A DNA stretch of 64,000 nucleotides, taken from assembly GCA_024803745.1 (NCBI GenBank), contig JANJXV010000013.1, positions 13,947,501 to 14,011,500 of the forward strand, in the 5' to 3' direction. The position numbers and the translations under genes were made by a program. Source of the stretch: Megascapheus bottae (Eukaryota > Chordata > Mammalia > Rodentia > Geomyidae). Below, one piece after another: positions 48,620-60,227 of this stretch (its first letter is position 1; every line of letters begins with the position of its first letter). The notes beneath the pieces were generated by a model that made no database searches, was not told the DNA's origin, and was given only the letters and a program-made list of their open reading frames with translations.

Positions 48620-49119
48620 ATGGAGCTTGGAGGTGCCAAAGCCAAAGCAGATATATAAGGAGAAATGTGAAGACTCCCTTAGCCCAGATTGCTGCCCAAA
48701 CCCCTTCCCCTGAAGCAGCTTCAGGTCTGGCTCAAGTAGAAGAGAAATGCTAGGCCTTGAAGAAACCATGCCTCAAGCAGAGCTCTTGAGAGCTACTGCC
48801 CAAGTCTTGGCTCAGCTCCAAGTGTGGTATGAGTTGATGAGGGCCATTATGGAAATTAGAAGTTAGGTTGGGCCGGGATAGATGGACTGGAGCTCTTGGA
48901 GAAAGAGCTTTCAGAAAGAAAAGTCAGGACGGGGGAGAAGCATGTAAGTTTCCCAGTGTGCTCCCAACATCCTCAGCCAGCTTCCAGAACTCTCACCACC
49001 CACCTAGGCATCACCAAAGATGTCTGGAGCCAGGATCATGACAACGGTTTCAGGGAGGAAGGAAGGAGTGGCTGGAACTGCGCCAAGCAAAATATATACA
49101 TATATATATATATATGCCA
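48620..49119. other. Intergenic, unclassified
   Basis: No recognised gene or repeat, except a short (TA)n run at about 49092-49115. Confidence 0.5.
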
Positions 49120-49275
49120 ACTTAGGGCACTTTCCTGTGTTTATTTACCAGCAATTCCTTTATATAGATATGGAAACAGTAGCTCTGAGAGGTCATGTGA
49201 CCTACCTAGGGCCACATAGCTAGGGATTGGTAGAACCTGCATTCAAACTCCAGAGCTGAGTCTCTCCTCTACCCC
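49120..49275 (-). mobile_element. MIR SINE, antisense
   Basis: TATGGAAACAGTAGCTCTGA, then GAGAGGTCATGTGACCTACC and GGGCCACATAGCTAGG. Confidence 0.8.
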
Positions 49276-49440
49276 AAAGTCCATGCCCAGTTCCATGCCC
49301 ACTCTTTAACAACTCCTAAGACCAGAGAGGTTAGCTGGTCCTTGGGCTGGGGAACATGTTCAAGTGAGGGTATCTGTAGCGGCTGCATACAAGTGTGAAC
49401 CAGACAAGAGACACACAAACTGCCAGAGACTTCCTTGTTT

Positions 49441-49594
49441 CCTCCTCCTCCTCCTCCTCCTCCTCCTCCTCCTCCTCCTCCTCCTCCTCCTCCTCTTCTT
49501 CTTCTTCTTCTTCTTCTTCTTCTTCTTCTTCTTCTTCTTCTTCTTCTTCTTCTTCTTCTTCTCCTTCTTCTTCTCCTTCTTCTTCTTCTTCTTT
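49441..49594 (-). repeat. (CCT)n(CTT)n array, expanded tail of the adjacent SINE
   Basis: About 18 CCT then about 25 CTT units. It lies inside the same target-site duplication as the SINE at 49595, so it is that element's tail (GAA then GGA in sense). Confidence 0.93.
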
Positions 49595-49825
49595 TCTTTT
49601 TCCCAGTCATGGGGCTTGAACTCTGGGCCTGGGCACTGTCCTTGAGCTTTTCAGCTCAAGGATAATGCTCTTCTACATTGAGCCACAGCCCCACTTCTGG
49701 TTTTCTGGTGTTTTATTGGAGATAAGAGACACAGACTTCCATGCGCTGGCTGGCTTTGAACCATGATCCTCAGATCTCAGCCTCCTGAGTAGCTAGAATT
49801 ACAGGTGTGCACCACCAGCGCTTGG
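49595..49825 (-). mobile_element. Type II SINE, antisense, with 11-bp TSD
   Basis: CAGTCATGGGGCTTGAACTC ... GATCTCAGCCTCCTGAGTAG ... GCACCACCAGCGCTTGG. CTTCCTTGTTT lies at 49430-49440 and 49826-49836, outside the tail and the body. Confidence 0.95.
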
Positions 49826-50298
49826 CTTCCTTGTTTATTCTTAATATTGCTTGGAGTAAAAGATTTTTAAAAACTGCTTAGATGAAAGGGCAGGTCAGAT
49901 TGTCCTGTTATTAGCAAGGGAAATTGAGGCCCAGCTATACTCCAGAGTCTTCCTCAGAGCAACTGGAGCTAAAGGAACATCTTCAGGGTCAAGGTTGGTT
50001 AGGGAAATTGAGGCCCAGGAAGAAGCAGGAACTTCCAAAACCATACAAAGATCCAGACAGAGCAAAAGTGGGTGCCAGCCTGACTCACAATTCCTGTTCT
50101 CTGTCCCATACTGGCAGTTTTTGTTCTCTGAAGCCACCACTCAAGAATGGAAAACTAAAATGACATTTTCCCAATTCCCCTACAGCTTGGGTTTCATGTG
50201 TAACTGAAGATCTGTAAGAAGGTGCCCCTGATCAGGTACGGGTGGAAAAAAAAAATCACTGGTGACTGCCTGCAGGGAGAAGCATCCAGAAGAATTAA

Positions 50299-50530
50299 AG
50301 TGGTTGGTAACTCACACCTGTAGTCCTACTTACTCTGGAGGCTGAGATCTGAGGATTATGGTTCCAAGCCAGCCCAGGCAGAAATGTCCTTGAGACTCTT
50401 ATCTCTAGCTACCTAACAAAAGGCCTAAGTAGAAGTGTGCCTTAAGGTAGATCACTAGCCTTGAGAAAAAAAGCTAGAAGACAGCACTCAGGCCCTGAGT
50501 TCAAGTCGCAGTACTCACATACCAAAAATG
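50299..50530 (+). mobile_element. Type II SINE
   Basis: GGTTGGTAACTCACACCTGT ... GACTCTTATCTCTAGCTACC ... CTGAGTTCAAGTCGCAG. Confidence 0.92.
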
Positions 50531-51034
50531 TCTGAATGTTTCAGAGATATCCATGGAGGAGTTTCTAATACTTAACACTTCATATAGGTGCCAAATTACA
50601 GTTGGCAGGATTGTGATGTCATTTCTACTGAATAATTTCTATGGTCTGACTGGCCACAGCATCCCTATTTGTTTGTTTTGGCTATGTAGCTGTACTAAGC
50701 CCGGATTCTTTTACTTAAACTTGTACGCCTAGATGACTAAGAATCCTGAGGGATGTGATTCTCTCAAGGCAGACCCCATTGGTGGTAAGTGCTTGCCTTC
50801 TTCCATACAACCATACAACCTGAGTGCCTTGATGGGGAGACTGTCTTGTTTATTTCTATATCCTCACAAACCCATACAGAATATAAGAATCATATTTATC
50901 AAAACGAATTCCAGGAAATGAAAATAAGAGGTTTTTTCTTTGTTGTTGCTTTTGTTTTCTTTTTGTCTGGCTTGTTTATCTGTCTTTGGGAGGGTAGGGA
51001 GAGCACAGAAATGGAGGGACAAAAGGTAAGCAAA
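50531..51034. other. Intergenic, possible ancient L2/MIR-like fragment
   Basis: CTTGTTTATTTCTATATCCTC near 50848 resembles an old LINE tail. Otherwise unclassified. Confidence 0.35.
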
Positions 51035-51230
51035 TGCAGCAGTGGTACTCATTAGAACACTGTGTTGAAAATGAACTATATGACTTGTGGGTGGGGACAG
51101 GAGGGACAAACTGGGAGAGAGGGAAGGAAGGAGTGACATTGTCCACAAAGAAATGTATTCATTATCTGACTTATAAAACTGCAACCCCTGTACATCACCT
51201 TTACAATAAACTAAAAAGAAGACTATAAGA
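51035..51230 (+). mobile_element. Unnamed dispersed repeat, copy 1
   Basis: AAAATGAACTATATGACTTG, a purine-rich middle (GGGAGAGAGGGAAGGAAGGA), then AAGAAATGTATTCATTATCT and ACAATAAACTAAAA. The complement of 56524-56672 matches it in the same order. The A-rich end with AATAAA suggests the 3' end of a retroelement. Confidence 0.75.
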
Positions 51231-51848
51231 CAGTATGCAATCAGCAAAAAACAACACTGAATGCTTAAATGAAATCTTGGTCTGTGTTATTAAAAATTCA
51301 ATGAGAGTGATTGTATCTCCTGTGGAAGCTGAGCTGACCTACATATCTGCAGGAATATCTCAGTGGTAATTGTGGTCACGCAAGACTCACCTCACTCAAC
51401 AGAAGGTAATAGTCTGCTCGTCAGAGCCATGTCTGCCTCCCATCAAAAGATATCACGTTCACAGTAGACTCATGCCAGCATGACCTGCCTTGAGATCGGT
51501 CATCATAAACTAGCTTCCCACATGCCAACAGAATTCCAGTGCCAAATGATTTTCACCATGATTAGGGAACATAGAAGCGAGACAGAGGAAACTGATCACA
51601 TTACATTACAATGTCATCAAATTCATTCTTGAAATATCACCCATGGAAAATTCCACCTTCACTGCTCCTGCCCTTCATGGACCTGTGATTTCATATCCCT
51701 GAGTTTTCCTAGTGACCCACAAATGCCCTATTTTGTATTCATTCTTGTTCAGAGAATAGTTTTCCATGACAGTCTTCTAAATCGTTGACGTGCTTCAAAC
51801 AGGCCCTCTTGAGGGCTGGCCCAGAGGCCTCCCAAGAAAGTATGTGGG
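51231..51848. other. Intergenic, no feature seen
   Basis: Unclassified sequence; no ORF, hairpin or repeat stands out. Confidence 0.5.
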
Positions 51849-52064
51849 TGTAGCTAGGCGCTGCTACCCAGGAGGCTGAGATCTGAGAATCATGGTTCAA
51901 AGCCAGCCTGGAGAGTAAAGTTGGTGAGGTTCTTATTGACGCTAAACTACAAAAAGGAACTGGAAGTGGAGCTGTGGCTTAAGTGGCGGTGTGCTAGCTT
52001 TGAGCATAAAAGCTCAAGGACAGAGTTCAAGCCTCAGGACCAGCAGAAAGAAATGAAAAGGAAA
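51849..52064 (+). mobile_element. Type II SINE
   Basis: GGCGCTGCTACCCAGGAGGC ... GTGGAGCTGTGGCTTAAGTG ... TTCAAGCCTCAGGACCAGC. Confidence 0.9.
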
Positions 52065-52140
52065 AGAAGGAAGGGAGAAGGGGACAGAGGGAAGGAAGGA
52101 GGGAGGGAAGGAAGGAAGGAGGGAGGAAGGGAGGGAAAGA
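52065..52140 (+). repeat. (GGAA/GGGA)n purine tract, expanded SINE tail
   Basis: Continuous with the preceding SINE's A-rich end. Confidence 0.9.
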
Positions 52141-53807
52141 CAAAGAGAATGGTTGGACTGGGCAGCCTCATGCTTTATTCCTTCCATTACCACCTGCTTG
52201 CCCAGAACCCTCCGGTTTTAGACAACTGGGAGGACTGCTCACCTTATTAGGCCCTGGGGCCCGCGCAGACTTCAGCAGATACGTGTGTGCAAAGGGCATC
52301 TGCAAAGTGTTTTTCTCCCTACAAATAAATGGTATGAGCCTAGTGAGAGGAAATGCCTTTCCCCTGGGTTTCTCCGTTTCTGTGTGTTATGCTCGGGGCT
52401 GTAGTAGCCATTCTGTGACTTTGAGGAGAGAGAGAGAAAAAAAAACCACGCCAAAGATAGTAGAAAATAGAGAAAAAGTACATTCTCTAGGGGCAACTCT
52501 ATCCTGAAAACACTTGCCTCGGAAGCTATGGTTATGAGAGTAATAAAATACAACACCTGCTGATAACTTCCACTCCCAGGCAAGGGTACCCGCTAGAAAG
52601 AAGCAGAGCTGGGCAGAAGCCAATGTCCATCCTGGCATTTTTACCTCACTACTAAATGCCAGGACAGAGGCAAGTATAAACTCTGGAGCAAGCCACTCAT
52701 CTAGGACAGTACTTCTCAAAGTGTGTTTTGTCTTCTCTGAGAGCCTCTTTGCACAAAGGAATCCATGCACTGAGGGCTTTGGGAGACAGGTCCTGCGATC
52801 CTCCTGCCAGTACTTATTCAACTTGGGAGGCCTTGTGCGAAGGAAATCTTACTTATCTTGGATTAACTCCAAGTTTCTCTAAATCATTTCAGTGTAGCAT
52901 GTGGGGGGTCATTTTTGGGTGCCTGCACCTCTTAAGGTCTTCTTGATGTTCCATGGAACCCAGTTTAGGCGCTGAGCTAAAACGGTGATCTAAAAGGGAG
53001 CTCTCTGCTCTCAACACATTGTCTGCATAGGAGACCCCTGTCTTGATTTGCTGTTATCTGATGTGGTGATTAAGAGCCCTTCCCCCACCCCTTACAATGT
53101 CCAATTGGGGATAATCAGCTGTGTTAGCAGCTCAGTTTGGAGAAAGGAAGAGAAAGAGAAAATGGAGAAATGAGGAAGAGGAAGAGGAAAAAGGAAGGGG
53201 GAGGAGGAAAAGGAAGAGGAAGAGGAAGACTTCCGAAGGGGAGAGGGAAGAAAAGGGTCCCTTTGAATATAGGAGCGAATGCTTGCTTTGGAAACAGAGC
53301 AGAATTCTGGGGCCAGAGTGTCTGAGTAAGGGAGATAGGACATGGGGAAGAAGGAAGCCAGCATGGGATGGAACGGTTGCACTCACTGTGGGGCACTGAG
53401 AAAAGGAGAGGGCACCACAGGAGGCAAAGGCTGCTCAGCCTAAGGCTGGGGACACACGGGGCCAGGCGGCCTGGGGTACAGCTCGTGTCCTCCCCAGGCA
53501 GCAGTTTTCTAGGCAGTGAGGTAGCAGGGCTGCCTAGTGAGTGGCTTGGGGCAACATGAACTAGGCAGGGCGTGAAATGGATGGGAAGCAGAGCCCTGAA
53601 GGCAGGGCAGGCAGCTGCTCCGAGCAGGCAGACTTCGCCAGCCCAGCTCCCAGCTGTAGACTCTGGTTGATTTATCTCCTGTCTTCCTATCGGCAGGACC
53701 TTCTTGAGGTCAGGTCTGAGCACATTCTGTCCATGAGCTTATCCATAAGCTTCCAAAGCAGATCCTCATCTGCAGCAAAGGGCTGTTGAGTATTGTGGAA
53801 CAAATGA

Positions 53808-53857
<50 letters not shown>

Positions 53858-55010
53858 AAGAGCGCCTCTCTAGCGTCTGCAGGGGATCTGAAGGGCATGC
53901 ATGCTTCCCGAGCCTCCATTGTACACTCTAGGGGCTTGCCAGGCAGTTCACTTCCTCCAGCTCACTTACCTTTTTTACCTGTCTTTTGAAGCCTGTTTAG
54001 AAGGTTCCCACAGAGCCCTTCTGAGCAGGGCCCCATCTCCCAATTCTGCCTTCCACCTGGCATTAAGTACCCACAGAGAGGCTGAATGGCTGGCTCTAAG
54101 TCTCCCTCAGGGCACCAAGAGCCAATCTGATCCTTTGTAGCCACACAAGGGTAGGTTTATTAACACCAGTTCTAGCCTGGCCTCCACTTGGAATTCTCAC
54201 CCTGGTGGCTACTCCCTGCCTCATGTGTGTTCTCATTCAAGAACATTTCCTTCCCCACAATGAATCACTCAGCAAGCATGGTTCACATTTAGTGACTTCA
54301 TGAAAGGAGAGGTATGGAGGCACGCCATACGAGACAGGCCAGTGCGTTGACATACCATCCAAGGCTTCAATTCATGTGGTTTTCTGTTCTCTTAAGTCTA
54401 CATTCCCTGCTCAGCTCTCTCGTGTGTATAGACATAAAATGAAAGCTTTTCCCACCTGACAACTATTATCGAGGTTCTGGTTCTACAAAGTTGCAAATCT
54501 AAGCTCAGGAATGAATGTCACCCTTAACAACATAAAGGACATCGGGATGTGCTGATTCTAGGCACCACTTTCACCTGCATGCCTGCCTGCACAGATGGTC
54601 AAGTTCAGGTGAGAAGATCGGGACGGTCTTCCTCATTCTTATGCCCAGGGAAGAACTTTTATTGGACTAGATTGACCTAGCCTCTGGACCTTGGCTTTCA
54701 GTCATATGCAATTTTAATTCATATTAGGAAGGAAAACTAAACACAGCTTGTGGGTAGATAGGAAGACTAGCAGTCCTTCGCAGTGGTACCCCAAGACTAT
54801 AGTACCTCTCTCACTCTCTGTCACCACATTATTTGTCCAGATCTCAGTGATTTTTGACTTTCTGCAGCTCACTCAGATCTGCAGACATCATATCAACTGC
54901 CCTGGATTACAGCATTACTCCAAACGTCCTCATGACACACATAGGTGTCAGAAGGATGGTGAGCCCTTCAGTAACTCAGGAACCTGCTACATATGGGAAG
55001 GTTTGGGGGG
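52141..55010. other. Intergenic, largely repeat-poor
   Basis: No gene supported. It contains a GA-rich tract (53137-53235), the GA/CAGA array at 53812-53858 and a faint MER5-like fragment near 52700. Confidence 0.5.
53812..53858 (+). repeat. (GA)n(CAGA)n compound microsatellite
   Basis: About 15 GA units followed by about four CAGA units. Confidence 0.95.
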
Positions 55011-55012
55011 TT

Positions 55013-55218
55013 TTCGTTTTCGTTTTTGCCATTGCTGGGGCTTGAACTCAGGGTGTGGGCATTGTCCCTGATCTTCTTTTGCTCAAGACTCGCACTCTAC
55101 CATTTGAGCCACAGCTCCTCTTCTGGCTTTTTCTGTGTCTGTGGTACTGAGGAATCAAAGCCAGGGCTTTGTGCATGCTAGGCAAGCACTCTACCACTAA
55201 GCCATGTTCCCAGCCCCC
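55013..55218 (-). mobile_element. Type I SINE, antisense
   Basis: TTTTTGCCATTGCTGGGGCT ... GTACTGAGGAATCAAAGCCA ... CCATGTTCCCAGCCCCC. Confidence 0.92.
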
Positions 55219-55317
55219 TATGTGAAAGTTTTAGGGAAGTCCGGGACTGAAACATACCATGACATCCCTTTCTAAGGTAAAGAACAAAATTATTTCACTT
55301 TATTGTGAAATATGTGT

Positions 55318-56105
55318 GTCAGATTTTGGAAGCAGCATATGCTATCTGGAGAATATTACCCTTCGTGCATTTACTGAGTAGTCTGAAGTCTGATGATTTC
55401 AAGGACCTGGCGGAGGAGAGGGCTCTGTATCCGGACCAGGTTGCAAGACAAGCTGCTCCATCACTCCGCTACTGTGTTGGCAGTAGCCATGGAGATCGTG
55501 ATGCTCTGCAGAGGCTGTGGCAAGTCCGGGTGGGAGACACACCACACAGACATCCAGCTTGGCCAGGCCTTCTGCATCTGAGTAATATGCATTCAGAGAG
55601 CAACTTCTGATGTACTCCTGGGCCCTTGCACCATCTGACTGCTGGGTAGGCAATAAGTAATTATGACACCTGTGCTGCCCACCATGAGCTGGGTATTGTT
55701 AGAGCCATCAAATTGTGATAAGGTCCAGGAGGCCCAGTGGCAGTCTATCACATGAGCGAAACAACATTTCCAGACCCGAAGCGTAAATGTATTGTTACAC
55801 GAGCAGGTGGCTCAGATCTCCTCTTGTGCTAATCTGTCACACTGATGCCTCTCCTAAGGCTCACACGTAAAGCCAATGGAGTCTCTGAGAATGTTCCAGA
55901 AATATCTAGGCCCAGGTCATGGATGGATGGACACCACAGTGAGCTGGGGAGGGAAGAAAATGAACTGTGGCCATACTATAGACCCAGGCAAGATAGAAGT
56001 AGAAGTAAAAGCTCCCAACGTGCCCGGCTAGAAGACCAGGGAAGAAATATGTGGGTGACCTGTGTGGGTACTGAGCCTGGTGGATGCGAGGACTTCTCTG
56101 TGGAT
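55318..56105 (+). pseudogene. ERV-L (class III endogenous retrovirus) pol remnant
   Basis: The + strand resembles the ERV-L internal region from the end of reverse transcriptase into the RNase H area, strongest at about 55395-55740. Several reading-frame stops and shifts are seen (for example a TAA at about 55583-55585) and no LTR is recognised nearby, so it is an old, dead fragment. The type I SINE at 55013 abuts the region upstream. The 5' and 3' limits are approximate. Confidence 0.6.
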
Positions 56106-56259
56106 GTCAGCTAGCCCTCGTCCTTAGCTACTCCAGTGCTTGAGCAGTGGGCCATGAATGTGGAGGGTACAATATCAGAAATGGGAATTAGGCACTGGCC
56201 CCATAGCATGGCTTATATTCACTCTGAATATTCAGATTATTAATAGAGCTCTCATGTAG

Positions 56260-56361
<102 letters not shown>

Positions 56362-56382
56362 CATATACACATGTGCACACCT

Positions 56383-56732
56383 GTACTATCTGGTTTTTGT
56401 GCCTCTCCTGGGACTTGAACTCAGGGCTTCATGCTGGTTCTCTACTACTTGAGCTATGTCTCCAGTCCAGCATTTTGCTGGTTAATTGGAGATGGAGTCT
56501 CATGAACTTTTCTGCATGGGCTGTTGTTGTTTTTAAATTTAGGTTGTTGAGATGTACATAAGTCAGGCAATGAGTACATTTCTTTTTGAACGATGTCACC
56601 CCTTCCCTCGCTCTCTCCCACCTCCACGCACAAGTTGCATAGTTCATTTTCCACATAGTGTGCAGGAACATGTTCTGCATGGCTGGTCCAGCTTCTGCGT
56701 AGCTAGGATTACAGGCATGAGCCACCAGACCA
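56383..56732 (-). mobile_element. Type II SINE, antisense, split by another repeat
   Basis: First part 56383-56523 (GGGACTTGAACTCAGGGCTT ... GGTTAATTGGAGATGGAGTC); second part 56686-56732 (CGTAGCTAGGATTACAGGCA, TGAGCCACCAGACC). Confidence 0.88.
56524..56672 (-). mobile_element. Unnamed dispersed repeat, copy 2, with TSD
   Basis: Complement of the 51035 repeat: TGTACATAAGTCAGGCAATG, AGTACATTTCTTTTTGAAC, AGTTCATTTTCCACATAGTG. Inserted in the SINE, flanked by TTCTGCATGGGCTG (56510-56523) and TTCTGCATGGCTG (56673-56685). Its T-rich left end marks the 3' end. Confidence 0.85.
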
Positions 56733-57597
56733 CTTCTAACTTGGAAGAAAGAGCTGATTCTTCTTTGCAGAAACTTCTGCTGGCCATGGATATGGCTGGC
56801 CTTCTTTGTCTGAAGCACCTCTGCCTGCCAGCATCCACAAAGAGCTGTGGGTGCTTCTGGTGTCCTGGGGCAGAATGCTAGCCTCTGAGGACTGTGTTTT
56901 ATGAAGAGGCTGTGACAGTGGGCTCATTCCCCACCAGATCCACTGGTTCTACTGTGGAATGTCATCAGAAAGATCTAGGGAAGGGGCTAGCCTGGAGGTG
57001 ACAGGTTGTGGGGGCAAGGTGCTATCCCACAATCCTGGTGGATATGGAGCCAATGGCTGTATGGGAGACTCGAGCAGCAATCGAGAGGCTCAGGAACCAT
57101 AAAGTCAAAGGACTGGATGCTCCAACCCTCATCTCAGTGACCCGCTTGCACAATTGGTGCTTTATGTTTCATTCACTACAGGTTCAGATAGGGGGCGAGG
57201 TCCTCATTCTCAGGAAGAGGGGAGCTTTTCTTCTGAGGGTTCCTCTGGACTTGAGCTACAGACCAGTGGTTCAGCGGCCATCATGGACTTACACTGCTGG
57301 CAAGGACTACGCAGCTCTGATTTAAGGTCAATGCTGATACTTCCTGGGGGCAGGAAGGAAGAAGTGGACAATTTCAGGGATTCTTGATGCTTCTGTGCTC
57401 CTAATGACATGAATGGGCCACTAAGGCACCCATGGCCTTCAGAGGAAGGCGCTAAGGGCTCAGGGTAAAGGGCAAGGAGTTAGACGAGCTGAAGTGCTAG
57501 CCAAGGGTGAAGGAAGCTCAAGTAAGCAGTGGCTAGGAAAATGCTAGGGTGTCGGTGTCAGAAACAAATCAACATGACTGAAAGACCAGTTCTGGCC
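56733..57597. other. Intergenic, unclassified; possible further ERV-L-derived sequence
   Basis: The stretch 57000-57400 has coding-like composition on + and could be more retroviral internal sequence, but I cannot assign it. Confidence 0.3.
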
Positions 57598-57720
57598 TCC
57601 AGATGTAGCTCAGTGGCGGATGGGCCTAGCACACCAAACGTTGAGACCTGTTGGGTACATCATAGCACACCAAATGTTGCCTGGTGTCCTGGATTCCACC
57701 CCTAGCACAACAACAAAACT
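57598..57720 (+). mobile_element. ID-like element with internal duplication
   Basis: GATGTAGCTCAGTGGCGGAT is an ID A-box region and GGATTCCACCCCTAGCAC the B-box side. AGCACACCAAA(C/T)GTTG occurs twice (about 57629 and 57664). Confidence 0.65.
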
Positions 57721-57744
57721 GAAGAAGAATAAAGATAAAAAGGA

Positions 57745-57930
57745 GTGCCAGGCACTGGTAGCTCACACCTGGAACCCTACCTAAGAAGGAGGCTGAGATC
57801 TTCAAGTAACCACCGAAAAGCCGGAGGTGGAGCTGTGGCTCAAATGGTAGAACACTAGTGCCTTGAGGAAAAAAGCTCAGGGTTGGAACTTGGGCCCTGA
57901 GTGCAAGTCCCAGGACTGGCACAAAAATAA
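57745..57930 (+). mobile_element. Type II SINE with internal deletion
   Basis: GTGCCAGGCACTGGTAGCTC, GGAGGCTGAGATCTTCAAGT (deletion of the middle), then GGAGCTGTGGCTCAAATGGT and CCCAGGACTGGC. Confidence 0.9.
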
Positions 57931-59573
57931 GAGGGGGAGGTGAGTGTTCTCCAGCACATCTTACCCTTGTCCATGGTTAGATGAGAGTGGGTCTTGGTGG
58001 GACTCTGGGGAAATGCAGGTTTTACACAGCTGGCAGGGGTGGGGATGGGGGGGGAAGGGGGAAGGAGAGGGAATGGAAAATGGTGCCTTCTCTATGGGAG
58101 GGAATCGGCGACTGGTAGCAGAATTACACATATGTTTACCCACTGGTAAGACTCTGTCCCACATAAACACTGCCAAAAATCTGGATCGACACTGTGTTTG
58201 TGAAAGACCCAGAAGACCGTCACTGTGGCTGAGAGAGCGGCCATTCTTTGTGGCAGCCCTGGGGACAGGCTTGGAATCTGGACAAAACACTGAATGATAA
58301 ATATATTTCTCACTAATGTGTGTCGAGCGCCTGCTGTGGGCCTGGTAGCTCACATGCATCAGTCCCTTTAAACTCTCCTATTTGTATCCACGATCTTGAA
58401 TACAGAAACTCTCAGAATGGACCAGAAAAATATAACCTCAAATGGCAACCATTCTTTAAAGATGCAAGAAAGTCTTTATGTGCCACAGAGTTGCTTTTCA
58501 GAATTAAATATATATATATATAGTCAAAATTATGTAGGCACATGGTTAGAAAAGAAAGAAAAAGCACCAAGCCAGCAGAGGAAAGCATGTGATGTATAAT
58601 TTTATCAACAATCCCTAGTTTTGCACCTCCCTGCTCTCAGTCTAGTCTCCAAGGGCAACCAGCCCTGTTATGTCTTTAAGGCTTTGCTTCTACATGGTAA
58701 AATAATGTCTGTGTGACTGTGGATTCATCAAGTTTAGATATTATGTATTAGCTTCCAGCTATAGGTTAGACCAAGACCTCTTCCAAAGCAAAAACTACTT
58801 CTTACTTCTCTTTAGAGACCTAGGACCTAGCCTTAGGACTGGTGGGAGAGATTGTTAAACAAATATTTGTTAAGGAGGGAATACCCAGCAGAAAGAAAAG
58901 CAGGAACAAAAAGCTAAAGGCTCCTTTTGTCAAGACAGGACTCTGACTTTATTCAGGGAGGCTGTGTCCTCAACTAAAATGATTTACCTCCCACAGTCCC
59001 TGCAGCAAATACAGACCAGGTGATCAGGCTCTAGCCAGAGACACAGTCGCTGGGTGTAGCCCCAGGGAAAGCCTTTTAAAGGAAGTCAGAGGCAGTTGGC
59101 AAATAATTTGGCCTTTTTAGTTCCTCAGCATTCTTCCTGACTGGATCAACGTTGTGATTTCTGGAGGCTTAGCAGCCATTTTGTAATCATATTCTAAAGA
59201 AGGAAATCAACACAATAGAGAACTCAATTTCTCAAGACATTATTCAATTCTATACCAGCTCTGGACTGCATATCTCTTGACATGCTGAGACCAATTATGT
59301 CTTTGTTTCAGGGGTTTAAAAACAAGCTTTCACCGAGGTACACCTTCCTAACAGCGCGACAGAAAAAGAATGGCCAAAAGTTGTTCGTTGTTGATGTACA
59401 AAGGAGGATTTATGATGTCATTCTCTCTCTGCTTTACTTCTAAAATTTTCCATGACTAAAATTTTCCATAATAAAAAGTATAAAAAGAGCTTTCATTATA
59501 CCATTCTATTTTTATTTATTTCTAAAAAATTTCCACAATAAAAGGTTTGAAAGAATGATGGAAATAAACAATA
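57931..59573. other. Intergenic, no gene seen
   Basis: A short (TA)n at 58508-58522 and a 20-base local duplication of TAAAATTTTCCAT(A/G)A near 59440-59475. Otherwise unclassified. Confidence 0.5.
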
Positions 59574-59790
59574 CAAGCCAGGCAACCGTGGCTCATGCCT
59601 TTAATCCTAACGACTCAGGTAGCTGAGATCTGAGGATTGCAGTTCCAAACCAACCATGGTAAGGAAAACCATGAGGCTTTATATCTCCAAATAATCACAC
59701 ACAAAAAAGCTGGGAATAAAGCCATGATTCAAGAGGTAGAGTGCTAGCCTTAAGCACCAAAGATTAGCACACTCACAGACATACAAAGGA
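59574..59790 (+). mobile_element. Type II SINE, diverged
   Basis: AAGCCAGGCAACCGTGGCTC, GCCTTTAATCCTAACGACTC, then GATTCAAGAGGTAGAGTGCT. Confidence 0.88.
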
Positions 59791-60227
59791 AAGAAAGAAA
59801 AAAAAATAGAAAAAAGAGGGAGGGGAAATTTAATTAATTGGAATCTAAGAGCAGAGGCTTGATTCTCTGCTGAGGTCAAATCTAAGCTCTTCTTGGCTGC
59901 ACCTCACACCCTGTCAGCCCAATTCTGACTGCCAACCAGATCTGCTGTAAGTGAAAATCACAGCACTGAGAATGCTAGAGGTGTGCCCCGCCCCCATTTT
60001 CCTGGGCTTCTCTGAAGCTCCAGTGGGATATGCCCATGGCAGTTCTCAAGCACGCGTGCATGAGCCCTGACTGTGGAAGGAAAGTGGAGCTGTGGCTCCA
60101 GGGGTAGAGTGCCACACTGCAGGAGACAACACTTCATCAGGAATGGAAACCAGCAGACAAACTGCCCCCATTTCCATCCTGCAGGTAAAGAATTCTACGG
60201 TGCACTCATTGCCACAGAACCAAACTT

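Noticed and set aside
49269..49665. Poly-Arg/Gly, poly-Ser, poly-Leu/Phe and poly-Pro frames
   Set aside because: Translations of the CCT/CTT array in several frames.
53121..53723. Overlapping open frames on both strands (up to 199 codons)
   Set aside because: Driven by a GA-rich tract with no domain, no conserved ends and no supported splice structure.
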